This document shows, piece after piece, positions 21,838 to 33,770 of a stretch of 64,000 bases of DNA; the first letter of the stretch is position 1, and every line of letters starts with the position of its first letter. The stretch covers positions 7,110,716 through 7,174,715 of the forward strand of contig CP053163.1 in assembly GCA_014607495.2 (NCBI GenBank), given 5' to 3'. This stretch comes from Carposina sasakii. Taxonomy: Eukaryota > Arthropoda > Insecta > Lepidoptera > Carposinidae. A model generated the notes under the pieces. The model saw only the letters and a program-made list of their open reading frames with translations, did no database searches and had not been told where the DNA came from. Both the position numbers and the translations under genes were made by a program.

Positions 21838-21941
21838 TGTATAAGTCAGTAGAGGGACAAGAGGGTTTTGGTGTTTTGTAGGCGATGGGCTGACAACCTG
21901 TCACTACTAACCGAACTTGTACTTCTCAACTAAAAATAACA
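21838..21941 (-). repeat. Family F-related dispersed repeat
   Basis: Reverse complement reads ACAAGTTCGGTTAGTAGTGA, then CAGCCCATCGCCTACAAAAC. The first block is the same as at 1578-1597. Confidence 0.5.
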
Positions 21942-21987
21942 ATATAAAAATGGCAAAATTAACTTATTTATATTTAAATACTGCAAA

Positions 21988-22275
21988 GTGATGGATGTTT
22001 TTGATAAATTTAAGTACTTGCTCTTAACAGAGATGCATGATCCGAGTTTACTTATCTGCAAAAGCCGTATTAACAAACTCAGACAGTTAAAATATAGCAA
22101 AAAGTATGTACTGCCTGCTACAAGTAACTTATATGGTACTGAAACTTACAAATACTTAATACTGTACATTGTTAATGAGCTGCCGAATGACCTTCAGGAG
22201 TGCTACTCTAAAGATAAAAAATACAAACGTAAGCTAAAACATTACTACCTGGGACCTTCGACAGCTTATATATAA
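21988..22275 (+). pseudogene. Non-LTR retrotransposon (Jockey/CR1-like) C-terminal remnant
   Basis: A 95-residue frame ends IVNELPNDLQECYSKDKKYK then RKLKHYYL, the pattern (W/YN-LP--I----S---FK--LK-YLL) that closes many Jockey/CR1-group reverse transcriptases. No RT core is visible upstream, so this is at most a 5'-truncated copy. The clade is uncertain because only the tail is present. Confidence 0.5.
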
Positions 22276-22278
22276 TAT

Positions 22279-22634
22279 AATAATAATATTTTATTTTGAG
22301 ATAAGAATTAGAGGACAATACAGTACATGCTAAATAATAATTCAGAGTAACATAACATTGCACAGCGTTTTACATGAAACACAAAACAATGAAACAAGAA
22401 GAAAGTAGGTGGTCCCTGGCAACTGTGCTAAGTGTATAACACCTGTATTACAGTAGCCAGTTTCTTCCTATGGTTAAATAAGATGGTAGTTCAAGTAAAC
22501 ACTATACTAAAATAACGCTCTTATCAAGTGAAGTAGCAATAGATATCTCAAAAATTAACATCTACAGTTCCAAAACCAAGATTCGCCCTTTTTACAAATA
22601 AAAATAAAAGATGTATCCGAATTCCATCCTTTCT
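22279..22634. other. Non-coding stretch between two LINE remnants
   Basis: AT-rich. Starts with a TAATAATAATATTTTATTTT run directly after the LINE remnant, possibly its 3' untranslated tail. Confidence 0.35.
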
Positions 22635-23010
22635 CTACACCAATCTATCTAACAGCAATTCAGTCTCATCATAGTCTAGCTTCAGCAAATAATCCATAAG
22701 ATTTTTTTTACAATTGTACCTGGAACGGGCGAGGTTGCAAGACTTTGCATTTAATTTATTATAGAGGTGAGGGCCAAGGTAACAGAAAAATCGGTTTGAA
22801 AACTCCGTCCTGAATCTAAGTCTAGAACAAAGAACAGGTCTTCGTCTATTTGGCTGCATCTGACTCTGGCCCCGGCTTATTAATGACTTTTGCTTCAATA
22901 TGGTGGATATAATGAATAACTGCCTAACTGTTTGTAGATTGCAGTCTACGTATAGTTTGTGCGTGGGATACATATAATGACGTGAGGTAGTATGGTCATT
23001 CCAGTGATAA
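22635..23010 (-). pseudogene. Non-LTR retrotransposon (CR1/Jockey group) C-terminal remnant
   Basis: Read on the minus strand, TTSRHYMYPTHKLYV leads into a 112-residue stretch with RRRPVLCSRLRFRTEFSNRF, CYLGPHLYNKLN and NLMDYLLKLDY. This resembles the end of CR1/Jockey-type RT proteins (basic patch, then a LYN-L motif and an amphipathic end). It lacks a starting Met context and the RT core, so it is a 5'-truncated copy. Alternative: an unknown host frame, but no upstream exon signal is seen. Confidence 0.5.
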
Positions 23011-23170
23011 ATGATTAATTAATTAGATACCTTTTCTGGCCGCGTGAAAGCGTGACTCGTTATGTATTGCATAAACCCTAGAGGTTTTTAATACATAATA
23101 GTAAATATAAACTGCATTGTATCAAGTGTAATTAACAAAATAAATGAAAAAAAAAACTATACACTCAAAA

Positions 23171-23249
23171 TTGGTCAGAAGTGGCACCATGTGGTTCTAT
23201 CGGCCCTTAGCGCTCTGCCTATCCCGTAAGGGATAAAGGCGTGATTAAC
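23171..23249 (+). repeat. Family F dispersed repeat
   Basis: TTGGTCAGAAGTGGCACCAT, GTGGTTCTATCGGCCCTTAG, CCCGTAAGGGATAAAGGCGT then GATTA, the most complete 3' half of the family here. It abuts the alpha fragment that follows. Confidence 0.7.
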
Positions 23250-23375
23250 TCGACTTTGGACCCTAATATTTTGGAAACAAGACACTTCCCAGGTATGCTT
23301 CCATTGAGAAAAATGATCGTGTCGATGAGAAGACTCCGTAGTTTCTGGGAACGTTGACGACCAAAAATCATCCTG
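23249..23375 (-). mobile_element. Alpha-family TIR element, one-ended fragment
   Basis: Ends CGTTGACGACCAAAAATCAT CCTG|TA, the reverse of the alpha left end. Only about 127 bp remain. Confidence 0.8.
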
Positions 23376-23377
23376 TA

Positions 23378-24090
23378 AGTGTAAGTTTATTGAATTCGAA
23401 CGCGTTCACGTTTCATGGCCAACCAATCACATTATTGCGCAAGTGCGCGATGCACTGAAAATAAAAACAACTATGCTACTTGTTAATTAACAACTAAACA
23501 TTCGCATACGACTACGAATTGGAATTGAAACGACTCACTAAGCTAATAAAAAAGTTACACGTGCATCCGTAATAAGTAGGTAGGTACCTACAACTTCAAT
23601 TGAACCTGAAAACACGTGGACGTCCGAAGCTGTTTGCTTTTTGATTAACGTACGAGCGACCCTAATAAAGGAGTTCTGGCTTTCTGAAATAAATTTCGAT
23701 TTCTTATGGCTTTTGATCTTTTGCGATTAAATAAAATTGTAACAATATTCTGCTATTAGCCGTATAAAGTATCTTTAGTAAACTATTTTTAATTAACTTT
23801 ATAATTGTGAATTGCTCTGTACAAATGAATATTACTGTGTTTTTGTACAAAACTTTGTAAATCACTGCGAAAGTTTTACATGTATTTCAATTTAATTGTG
23901 CACCTCGGGTGTGCAAGTTTCATTAAAATCTCATCAGAGCGGCAAAGCATTTTGCTAAAACTTGAAATAATTACAGCTACTGTGTATGTATGAACCTTAT
24001 AATACAAAGTTAATTACTTCTTTTAAAAGTAAAGTGAAATAAACTGTTCGAAATGTATTTAAATTTTAGATTCCTTATTATATTATTGTA
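23378..24090. other. Non-coding stretch
   Basis: No feature recognised. Confidence 0.4.
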
Positions 24091-24331
24091 CTATTGGACG
24101 CCCGCGACTTCGTCCGCGTGGACTGCAGAAAAAACAAAATGTCGAATTATCCGGGATAAAAATATTTTCCCGGGACAAAAAGTAGCCTATATGTTAATCC
24201 AGGGTGTCAACTAACTCCATACCAAATCAAAATCTCCATACCAATTAAAATCGTTCCAGCCGTTTTTACGTGAAAGAGTAACAAACATCCATCCATACTC
24301 ACAAACTTTCGCGTTTATAATATTAAGTAGG
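24091..24331 (-). mobile_element. Helitron-like element, subfamily IV
   Basis: On the minus strand: TTAATATTATAAACGCGAAA start, AAAACGGCTGGAACGATTTT, TTATCCCGGATAATTCGACA, and a GTCCACGCGGACGAAGTCGC end. The terminal CTAGT has become CCAATAG. Confidence 0.75.
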
Positions 24332-24961
24332 ATTTAGTAAGTTTATCGTAGTAGTACTTATTTCCTAAGATACCGTCATAACTATACTATATCTAGTTAC
24401 GATAATCTATTATTTTGATACTATACATAAAATCATTCATCTTGAACCACTCTATCTATTTAAAAAAATGATTTGCGTAAATCTAAGCATACATAGGGAC
24501 AGACATAAAGAGGGGAAGCAACTTTCTTCTTAACCGACTTCAAAAAGAGAGGTTATCAATTCGTCTGTATGTTTTTTATGTGTGTTACCTCAGAACTCCG
24601 TCATTAATGAATCAATTTTTTTATTTTTTTTATAGTTGGTCATGGTATATTTCCAGGTTGGTCCCATATTACATCAGGATCTGATCATGGGATCTTGGAG
24701 AAATCGAGAGCAATCCTCGAATATTGTAGGCACATGTAGTCTGTTTTTATACTTTTACTGAGCGTTTTGATCACCTACATATAAAACATAACATCTGATG
24801 ATGGAATCTCTAAGGAATCTATGGATATCCTCAAATATAAAAGGCACGAGTAGTCCGTTTTTAGATTTTTATAGAGAATTTTGGTCAGCTACACATAATA
24901 TAAAGGAAACGAGGGTCTGATGATGGAGCCGTCGAAAAACAGATAGTGGAACTTTTTAGTA

Positions 24962-25033
24962 ACAAAATCCCCCATATGGCAGGGAGAGGCCTACGTCCAG
25001 TAGTGGACTGCAATAGGCTAATGAAGATGAAGA
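24962..25033 (+). repeat. RTE/family M 3' tail
   Basis: GGAGAGGCCTACGTCCAGTA, then GTGGACTGCAATAGGCTAAT with a GAAGATGAAGAT tail. Confidence 0.65.
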
Positions 25034-25065
25034 TAATTGTGTTAAGTCGTGAAATTATATGTTGC

Positions 25066-25214
25066 GTTAAGCCGTGTCCGAAGTAAGATGGTTATAGAGG
25101 AAGAGGTAGACATGAGAATAACGAGATGACGGATAATAGGGATGAATGAAAGAAGAGTACCTACATATTGCACCGACCCCAAATGATTGGGAACAGGGCA
25201 AGAAGAAGAAGTGT
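25066..25214 (+). mobile_element. LINE 3' fragment with 13-bp target duplication
   Basis: AATTATATGTTGC at 25053-25065 is repeated at 25215-25227. The sequence between ends GCACCGACCCCAAATGATTG GGAACAGGGCAAGAAGAAGAAG, a LINE-like 3' tail. Its tail type differs from the RTE and zinc-finger LINEs nearby. Confidence 0.7.
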
Positions 25215-25227
25215 AATTATATGTTGC

Positions 25228-25979
25228 TTAAATAAGAGTGTACATGGCTGTTGTGCTGCCAAATCTCTTATATTCCTCCGAGGCGTGGTGCATGTACCGT
25301 CGCCACATACGCACTCTGGATCGATTCCACCTCAAGTGCCTCCGATCCATCATGAGAATCAGATGGTCCGACCGAGTGCGTAATACCGAAGTATTGCGAA
25401 GAGCCAATGTAAGTGGCATTGAGGCCTATTTAATGCGTCGGCAGCTTCGGTGGTGCGGTCATGTGTCTCGTATGGCGGAGGAGAGATTGGCTAAGCGCAT
25501 CTTCTTTTCTGAACTGGAGGATGCCCTACTCCAGTTCAGGAAAGAAGATGCGCTTAGCCTCAAGCTTTCTCTCAAAGCGGAAATGCGGCGGGCAACTCTA
25601 CAGATACAAAGATGTTCCGAAAAGACATATGAAGAGATGCAATATAGATCCATCTAAATGGGAAGTTTTGGCAGCACAACGACCAGAGTGGCGCAGGACG
25701 GGATAAAGCAAGTACACGAGTTCAAGGAGCAGCGTCAAGCTGACCTTGACGCTAAACGTGATGAACTAAAGACTCGTCCTCCTGCTGCCATTATCTATAA
25801 TTACAATAATGGCGCACTAACGTGTCCTCTGTGTGCGCGGGCGTTCAGGGCGAAGAATGTAAATGTAAGCCATCTCCGAGCGCATGAACGCCAACTTAGT
25901 AATATCTAGGAGTAGAAGTGGTCGCCATGACCGAAATTGGTCGGAGGTCATCATTATCATCATAATCATCATATTGTCA
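25228..25979 (+). pseudogene. Non-LTR retrotransposon C-terminal region with C2H2 zinc finger
   Basis: Conceptual translation starts [20 protein letters not shown], continues [20 protein letters not shown] and [15 protein letters not shown], then after a shift [20 protein letters not shown] and AAQRPEWRR, and ends with CPLCARAFRAKNVNVSHLRA followed by H: a C-x2-C-x12-H-x3-H finger. This is the post-RT region of a LINE type found widely in animals, carrying a C-terminal zinc finger. At 25489-25559 an inverted duplication breaks the frame. After the stop the tail reads GGTCGCCATGACCGAAATTG GTCGGAGGTCATCATTATC, a microsatellite end shared with the SINE at 38.6 kb. APE and RT core are absent (5' truncation). 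Clade not assigned. Confidence 0.75.
25489..25559. repeat. 31-bp inverted duplication inside the LINE frame
   Basis: The arms 25489-25519 and 25529-25559 are reverse complements with one mismatch, separated by nine bases. The left arm fits the LINE protein; the right arm is an inserted inverted copy that shifts the frame. Confidence 0.9.
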
Positions 25980-26164
25980 GACGTAAAGTTTCGAAGCCTA
26001 GTCCTTTTTCTCTTTTGTCATGTGGCCTATTTAATCATTTGCTGGCATATAAATCTGACAATATTATGCCTACTAAACTTTGTACACGGTTTAACGCAAT
26101 ATATATTTGCCCTTTAGTAAAATTTTAGTTTAGTAAGCTCGAGTTTTGGGAGGAAGTCGGTTTT

Positions 26165-26391
26165 TCGTTTTAAAAATATTATATGTTATGATTATAATGA
26201 GTGATTATTCTAAAGTACTTACCTAATTCCAATAAAGATTGACATGAGGCTGAGAACTGTCAAAAGATGAAAATTGACGAATTACAACTCTGAAAGCACC
26301 TCGCAGAGAATGTAAAAAAAAAATGTTTTATGTCATATTTGCTGAAGTTTTGGTATAATGTAGATGTGGACCTCTTCATTCAAATTTTATA
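26165..26391. other. Short non-coding interval
   Basis: Separates the nested block from the alpha element. No feature recognised. Confidence 0.4.
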
Positions 26392-26770
26392 CAGACTGGT
26401 TTTTGGTCGTCAACGTTCCCGAATACTACGGAATCTCCCCATAATCACGATAATTTTTCTCCATGAAAGCATACCTGGGAAGTGACTGATTACCAAGATA
26501 TAAGGGTCCAAAGTAGAGTAAATAAACTGCATTTTTTTACATAAATGCACATAGACGCGTGTAACAACATTTTTTCACGAAAACTAATTAAAATCTGGCT
26601 ATAAGAAATCTAACACAAACACTGGATACTATAAATTTCACCCGATCAAATTATTTATTTATTTTTTTAAATCAACATCGTTTCCCAGCAATTTATTTGG
26701 CATAAACTTACTTTATTTGATGTATAGAGTACGTACCCTTCGTAAAGGGTGGCAATGAAAAAACATCCTG
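26392..26770 (+). mobile_element. Alpha-family TIR element, full length (379 bp)
   Basis: Left end CAGACTGGTTTTTGGTCGTC, right end ACATCCTG; TA flanks at 26390-26391 and 26771-26772. About as long as the 12542 copy and collinear with it. Confidence 0.85.
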
Positions 26771-26772
26771 TA

Positions 26773-28686
26773 TAGGCGTAAGCACCACAAATGTCTAGTT
26801 ACGAAAAAACAGGATAACAGAAAGGATAGCTTCAGTACAATGCTAATAATTATAGGTGCAATTAGACTGCAACGGTGCTTACCATCAGGCGCATTGTGGT
26901 CAAGCGTAAGCCTATTTAATATAAAAAAAGGTTTTTCTGTAGTCTACAGCAATCTATGCAATAGTTGTCGTTGTGATTATTACATTCTTTATCGTAAATA
27001 GTAAACATCTAGTAAAAGTCAAATTAGTGATTATGTACCTTGCCTAGTCTATTCACATTAATTAAATTACGAACATGTAGGTAATATTTAAAAAACCAGT
27101 AATTTGTGGTGCTTACGCTCATATGCAATTTTAATGCAGAACTCAAAGTCTATGTTATACTTACCAAAATTTCAGCAAATTTGACTAAAACCAATTTTTC
27201 ATACAGTTACTACGAGGTCCTTCTAGTTGAAATTATTAAATAGTTCACTATTAAATAGTTAACCCCACATAATAGGAGCCTCATAAAAGTTTCTCAAAAT
27301 GAACTCAAACAAACCTTAAATTAGCTAACGGACCATAGTTATAACTCGCTAGGCCGGTCTCTAGAGGTGTACTCTATTTTATGTGCTATAAAGGACAACG
27401 TGTTAGGGAAAAAACAGGGATGAAACATGGGCTCGGGTAGAGTAGACGTTAAGGCACCTGAAATTTTGTTCGAGCCATTAATGGCTCAATGTATGTTTAA
27501 AGTGGCTAAAAGAAAAGGTTTTATGTATATAATTTCTAGGTAAACTTGTGTTTATTTATAGTTCTTTCAGTCTTTTGTTTTTGGAGTCAATTGTTTTTAG
27601 AGTGCTTATTTAGCTTTTTTTTTACACAAAAACTAAATATATCACACGAGTAAGCACCCAATGATCAATAGAAATCCGTTCATTTTTTGAAATTCTATCA
27701 AACCAGAATTAAATTTCAGTATGGATTGTGGATGAATATTTCGAGTATGTGGATTTGAAATCGATAGAAATGCGTTATATCGATAAAAATGGCCGCGATT
27801 CGACAAAATGCAAAACTAAATTGGAATGTAAATCAAGCCCGCCCGTTCCGTGTAGTTCAGGATTGGCAATACACCTGATTATAGGAAACTCTGCAACTAA
27901 ATAAATATGTTCCAATGAACTGAACTATTCGATAAAGCGGATTTAAAATTCTTAGTGTTGCACACTTTGCTATTTGCAGGTTATAAGTATTTCATGTTTT
28001 TTTTTCGAGCTTTGATCTATGATAGGATAGAGCATTAGCTTTGTCCTTGTATATTATACTTTTATTCTAATGCGTTTTAGGTTGTTGTGATTATACTTTT
28101 ATTCTAATGCGTTTCAAGTTTTAGTCCATTGCAAAAACGTAAGGAATATGTAAATAAATAAATAACTACATTAGAGAACTTTCTGAAAACTATGTCTAAT
28201 AACGATAGTTTTATTCAATTAGTTTAGCTTTAGACAAAGTTACATTATTTAATTTTCTCGATCAAATGGATACAGGTCAAGTGAGTATTGGTGGAAGTAC
28301 CTATTTCAATATTTTTTTATGATTTTTATGATACTCGCAGCCAATTTGAATCATTTAAATCTTTGCAACGTATGATATGAGTATCGAAAAATCTAGAACA
28401 GTGGAGAAGACACAGAGGACGGTACTAAACTATTTCTAAAACACAAACCGGTTTTTGTATCGGGGTTAGAAAATCATGGTGTTATTTCAAAACCACATCT
28501 AAAGCTCGACACTGTTTAAAACTGATTTTTTACAGAAAACAGTATGAAATATCTGTCAAATTTATGCAAAGTTTTAATCATTTCGTTCAAAAGTGACAGA
28601 TGGCAGGTTAAAGACAAATCAGAGGGAAATCAACCAGTGATTGGCTCATAGTGATCTCTATGGGTATCAGGGGGCATTTCACACTG
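26773..28686. other. Non-coding stretch, one local duplication
   Basis: TTATACTTTTATTCTAATGC occurs at about 28054 and again at about 28091. Otherwise no repeat or gene recognised in 1.9 kb. Confidence 0.4.
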
Positions 28687-28887
28687 TATCGCGGCAGTGC
28701 TCTATTTGTTGAAAGTCACGCGGTGTGAAACAAAACAGTTTTTTTACTGAATTAGGACAGATGAGATAGTATTTAGACTTATTTATTATATACAAATAAA
28801 CGAGACCATAAAATAGTTTCACGTTTCTCGCTACTCCAACAAACTGTAGTGCGAAATAACCCATTTAAATAGAGCACCGGGGCGATA
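28687..28887. mobile_element. Possible MITE with 21-bp inverted ends
   Basis: Left TATCGCGGCAGTGCTCTATT T; right, reverse complemented, TATCGCCCCGGTGCTCTATT T. Length 201 bp. No target duplication identified and no second copy seen, so the call is tentative. Confidence 0.45.
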
Positions 28888-30020
28888 TGGGCCGCGGTCG
28901 AATCCCTCGTGGTGCGCAATACACCATTACCCACATTAATCGTCGCAGTGCGAAATCGACTATCACATCTCCTTAAGTAGCTTCCTCCATGGGTATTACA
29001 CAATTTGAGAGCGCATCAGTCATGCCGTCAATTCTGCTGGATGCCCTAAATGCATGCTCTATGTATTCTGATTGGCGAGACTTGATGAATTACGATGCGA
29101 CATACAGACATACCACGTGTTTAGGTAGATATACAAACAGTCATTCCTGTGACCATTCGTTTGTTATTTATATCTGTATGTTGGCTCATATTTCTGCGTA
29201 TCTTTACAGAATAGCTGGTGTAACCATATAACCTGCATACATACAGTAACCTATTTATTAAAAAGTTTTTTCTCATTACTCATAGGTCTGCCTAAATATC
29301 TACTTACCTACCTATTATGTTAGCCAAAGAAGAGCTCTATGATAATGCAATATAATTTGACACTTAATTAGGTTGTAGAAAGCTTACTGTAGGTTGACTT
29401 AGGACCCTTAAGGTTAAAGACCAGAATTATATAGTATTTAGATGGAAAAAATCAGAAATTATTTTTATATCAGGAAAATAAAAATAACCCATTTATATAA
29501 AGTTCCTTTAATTTTAGTTTAAATTGTCGAGTTATGAAAAGCTTTATCATAAAAACAAACAGCTGAGAAATAACAAAATTAAGATAGAAGGGACATTTTC
29601 ATTTAATCTGCGTTAAAGCCCAGCGCATATAAAGTAAGGCTTTTTCCTACACTGGATTTTTTAATCTACTTTCATGAAAATTCACAGAACCTCTTTACTA
29701 AAATAGACTCGTGGTGAGCAGTGGGAAAAGGCGCAGATAGAGCACTTATCACGTGCAATAAGCAGAATAATTTTTACTTATCAGTTTAGGAATAGTTTTT
29801 CGTTCACAGTTATAAAATGTTAATGCAATTTATATTAGCTGGTATTTAGCTAATATACAACTTAGTCTTCCTACCAAAACCTTATTTAAAATCGGCTATC
29901 GTAAATATATCGCACTCATTTACACGAGGATAAAAGTTTTGTTTGTTTTAATTGTATTGAATATCGAACTTCATAGTTATACGTACACAGCTTTTTATGT
30001 ATTTAATACATACATGTATA
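28888..30020. other. Non-coding stretch
   Basis: No feature recognised. Confidence 0.4.
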
Positions 30021-30248
30021 CAAGGTGTAACAAAAAGGGTATGTTAAAACCTATCCTCAAAATTTGAGACTCGAAATCACATGTTTATATTTCCCGATAG
30101 TATGGAGAAGTTTTAAATATCTCAGGAATTTTCATACAATCTTGAAAAATAAACATGGGATTTCGAGTCTCAAATTTTGTGGATAGGTTCTCTGCAGTGG
30201 GCTCTTTATGTCGCTTTTCGCTTAACATACCCTTTATGTTACACCCTG
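30021..30248. mobile_element. Gamma-family TIR element, full length (228 bp)
   Basis: Left CAAGGTGTAACAAAAAGGGT; right reverse complement CAGGGTGTAACATAAAGGGT. A second internal inverted pair (AATTTGAGACTCGAAATCAC and its partner) makes nearly the whole element a foldback. TA flanks at 30019-30020 and 30249-30250. Confidence 0.87.
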
Positions 30249-30282
30249 TATATGTACGGTCTTGAGCATTTACATGTATGTA

Positions 30283-30475
30283 AATTGTTGTTGGACCTTG
30301 AGCCTTAACGCAAGGGTATAATAGCATGGCTGGGTCATATAAGAAATCGGTGACAAACTGCTAGGACCTAGCAGTCATAGCCTGAAACAGCGCCCTTAAA
30401 TTCCTTAATCGACTCGTACAACGGAAGGAGAAGCAGCTGATATATTCTTGTAAAGCCACGTATCAGCACAGGAAT
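30283..30475 (-). repeat. Family D dispersed repeat, diverged
   Basis: Keeps TAAATTCCTTAATCGACTCG, GGAAGGAGAAGCAGCTGATA and the GTAAAGCCACGTATCAGCAC block in the order of the other minus-strand copies. Confidence 0.6.
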
Positions 30476-31035
30476 TTTACAATAGATAAGTGTAAAATCA
30501 CGTTTGCGTCTACCCTTAGAACTCTAAGCACCACTTCGGCGGCAAAGAGACCAATTAAAATAATATTACGACGGTAATTTCATATGAGATTTAAACTTTT
30601 GTCTAAGCACCGGGAAATGCAAAATGTGCTGCAGACGGCAACATTTATATTGTACTTCTAATTTTCTTTTAATTTTCTCTCTGGCGTTTGTTTAAGTCTT
30701 GTTTGAACGTTTTGTTTGCGTAACGTGTGAATGTTGTTCACCCGTATTGGAAGTATCGCATTGTCAAGTTATCTTTTATGATACAGTTCTATACGACTTT
30801 TGTGTTGATGTTTGTTTATCGTGTAAGATATCAATGCGGGTTTAATCTCATCCTAATAAATAAACAATTAACATAATTATAGATAGATATATCAACGTTC
30901 ACATAAGGTGTACTAAGCTTATATTTTAAACGATATTGAGCTGATTAAGCTTTTCGTAATTTGTAAATTTCCATATCTAATCATGGCCACTGACAACAGG
31001 CTCACTAAGATATATATACATGCATAAAATAAAAG
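30476..31035. other. Non-coding stretch
   Basis: No feature recognised. Confidence 0.4.
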
Positions 31036-31220
31036 TAGCACAAAGGGCAAGTGAGTGTGCGATGATCCGAATCTAACTTCTCGATCGCATACCCAATATG
31101 GAGATACGACGTCGAAAGAAGATCGTACTCATAGACGTGGGGTAAGCGCATCACGAGGCAGAATTAGAAGTTTGCGGTTTAGGCGGTGACGTAATGGTGG
31201 CCAAGGATGGCGATTTCAAG
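31036..31220 (+). pseudogene. Degenerate RTE LINE C-terminal fragment
   Basis: Translation gives KVAQRASECAMIRI, then after a stop LLDRIPNMEIRRRKKIV. This lines up with the RTE segment of form RIAQRAMERAMLGISLRDRI...EEIRRRTKIT seen at 18.4 kb. The similarity fades after about 31160. Confidence 0.55.
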
Positions 31221-32254
31221 CCATGCTCGCTACACTCGCTATATTTTTGATAATGTGTACTCAGTCAAAAGTAGTACCTATTTGTCAAAATGAAGATCTC
31301 GTACATCATGTCTGATCTGACATACGTTACTCTATAGCCAGTTACTCCACAATTGCATGACTAATACGTGTGTACCTTTAACTCAGTGCTTTGTCCGTCC
31401 GTATACAGCAAATACACATGATGACAAAGAGATTCGGTAAGCTGGTGTCCGATTGGATATAAATTAGATTTACGTGCGGCAAAAACGTTTGACCGGCAAT
31501 TGGACAAACTGACATATATGTTATACCAGTCAATGAAAATTAACGGTTGGTATTTTACAGATATTTTAATCATAAAGTTAGTAACGAATTTGATATTTAA
31601 GCTAGAAATCGAAACATATGACATGGACACGAAAAATATGACATACCTAGCTGGAATTTATAGAAATCTATAGTAAGAGAAAATCTAAGAGATAAGCATG
31701 CCTTTATGCATCTTCCTTGTTGTAAAGAATCATAAGGTTTACGATTTATTACAGCTGAATCGTTTACTACCTAATTTACTCAGTCATGATCAAATAATTT
31801 TATTATAATACATACACAATAATACCATTTTACTGTATACATTATTTCTATAGATTTTAGCTTAAAAGTTATAATGAAATAGGAATTCCATTAAATTAAT
31901 CTGTTACAAAATCGCGGTAATACTTACAGGATAATAGATATGTTGAAAGGAAAACACTTAATGACGGACATATTCAGTAAATTGGAGCGGATATTGGATA
32001 ACAGATCTATTAAAACGCTTTTGGAGTGACTTATATGCCACATAGACATGAATGATTTATTTTAAATCGAAATTGGGAAGCTGAATTCCATGGTATACGT
32101 TTTACATCTATACGTATATTAGACATATATTACGTAGAATTACAATTTACCGAAGTAATTTATGTATAAGTGAGTAACATAAAATATCTTTGACAACAAA
32201 TTTAAGCAAATATGCTTAAACTGACTAATGCTTAGATTATTATAGATGCTGTGT
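31221..32254. other. Non-coding stretch
   Basis: No feature recognised. Confidence 0.4.
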
Positions 32255-32353
32255 GATGTCAGCAGAGTAGAATATCACCACTCTATATCTGCCCGTTCTA
32301 TCGTAAGGCCTCTGATGTTGACAACACCAGTCGGAAAATCACATTGCGGTCAC
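32255..32353 (+). repeat. Family M repeat, 5' part
   Basis: GATGTCAGCAGAGTAGAATA, then GTTGACAACACCAGTCGGAA AATCACATTGCGGTCACCAA, matching 46983-47092. It lacks the RTE-like tail. Confidence 0.6.
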
Positions 32354-33573
32354 CAAGTTTTTATGTGTACCTTGCATTACAGTGTCCTTATCTAGTCCAC
32401 ATTCTGCATCGTCCAACATGACATTGCCCTTGACATACTTCTTTCATTATACCCTGTATATGTATTATAGAAGTCGGATAAAGATGGCGTTAAACTTTAC
32501 AGCTATGCTCACTAGCCTACAAGCAATTGAAATTGAGTTTTCGGGGTTAAATCAGAGTATTTCCATTTACAAGGGCTTTGGGATACGTGTAATTGCATTT
32601 ATAAACCCTAAAGGTACGGTTTAACCTAAACCGGAGATTTAAATAATTGATTGAAGATATTTAAGGTTAATGTGTAGTAAAACTTATTAAATACGGTTTA
32701 AAATGTAATGCACTCGAGTATCTGAGGAGTAAGAAGGAACTTTAGAAGAATTAGCCTGATCAAAAAATTTGAAATCTTAAGTCGTGTTTTGCCGTTAATT
32801 TAAGGTAGTTTTAAACTATTTAACTTCCTTTTGGCTTCGTGGAAACAAATCAAATTATTTTCAAAAAAAGTAATTTTCATACTTTGGGTTACCAACGGGT
32901 CCATGACATTTCAAATTAAGTTTCATTACCCAGACTATGATTTTTTTGTCACAGTTCTCACGTTTGTCACACACGATTAAACTTATACTAGTAATGAAAA
33001 CACACACACTACTGATCATTTTAGTTTATTTTTGAAGTACCTATCTAATATTATTGTACACATCATGGACCCAGAGGGAAACAATGTACGATTATTTTAA
33101 ATTATAGGTAATTAAAAAATATCATCAAGAACAACAGAACCTTAGAACTCTGGAAATAAGCCTTCCTTTTATCACAAGACTAGGTCAGTCTCGAAGAGTC
33201 TACAGATGTATAAATAACATTTCAGAAAGAAAAAAGTTAAAAACAAAACTCCGCAAAATTTTCACTCAAAATGTTCTTCGCTAATAAACTCTTTATAACT
33301 TGACTAGTCTTATTTAATGGTTAGTTTAATATCATTTAAAAGCACCTTATACTCGTATAAGGAATCTAGGATAGACCGTACTTTCTTGCTAACTATGATC
33401 CCAACTTGGAACTACTGAGTGATCAAAACTTTTTTTACGATCAAACTATGAATAATCATGAACCTCTCGGCTGTTCAGTTTAATAATGCTTTAATTTGCA
33501 TTTTAAGAACAGAATATCGTACCTCGGAGTAATTTTGAATATTTTTATCTCAGTTATTTTTTCATTATGTACG
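32354..33573. other. Non-coding stretch with a gamma right-end fragment
   Basis: CATTATACCCTGTATATG at 32446-32463 resembles a gamma terminus. Nothing else recognised. Confidence 0.35.
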
Positions 33574-33634
33574 TACAGTCGCGGACAGAAAATGTTTACC
33601 ACCTTAAGAATCATGTTTGCATGTACACATTTAG
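33574..33634 (+). repeat. Family K dispersed repeat (TIR-like)
   Basis: ACAGTCGCGGACAGAAAATG, then TTTACCACCTTAAGAATCAT and TTGCATGTACACATTTA. The same occurs at 43803-43864. The CAGTCGYGGACA start with a preceding TA suggests one end of a TA-targeting transposon, but no opposite end was found. Confidence 0.6.
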
Positions 33635-33694
33635 TAGGATAAGTTATTTATTTATATGAAACATAATTATCATCTTCTTGCCCCTATCCCATTC

Positions 33695-33770
33695 ATCTTC
33701 GTCGTCGTCTTCGTCTTCAGCCTATTGCATTCCACTGCTGGACCTAGGTCTCCCCCAGGGCAAGTCCTCC
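33695..33770 (-). repeat. Family M / RTE 3' tail
   Basis: Reverse of CAGCAGTGGAATGCAATAGG CTGAAGACGAAGACGACGAC. The microsatellite tail is expanded. Confidence 0.65.

Larger units (their letters stand above)
24532..26164 (+). mobile_element. Element bounded by AACCGACTTC / GAAGTCGGTT, split by LINE insertions
   Basis: Left part 24532-24960 starts AACCGACTTCAAAAAGAGAG and has ATTCGTCTGTATGTTTTTTA. Right part about 25980-26164 ends GGGAGGAAGTCGGTTTTT. The two ends are inverted copies of AACCGACTTC. I recall this as a common lepidopteran repeat. The middle (about 24961-25979) is LINE-derived sequence inserted later. Confidence 0.6.
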
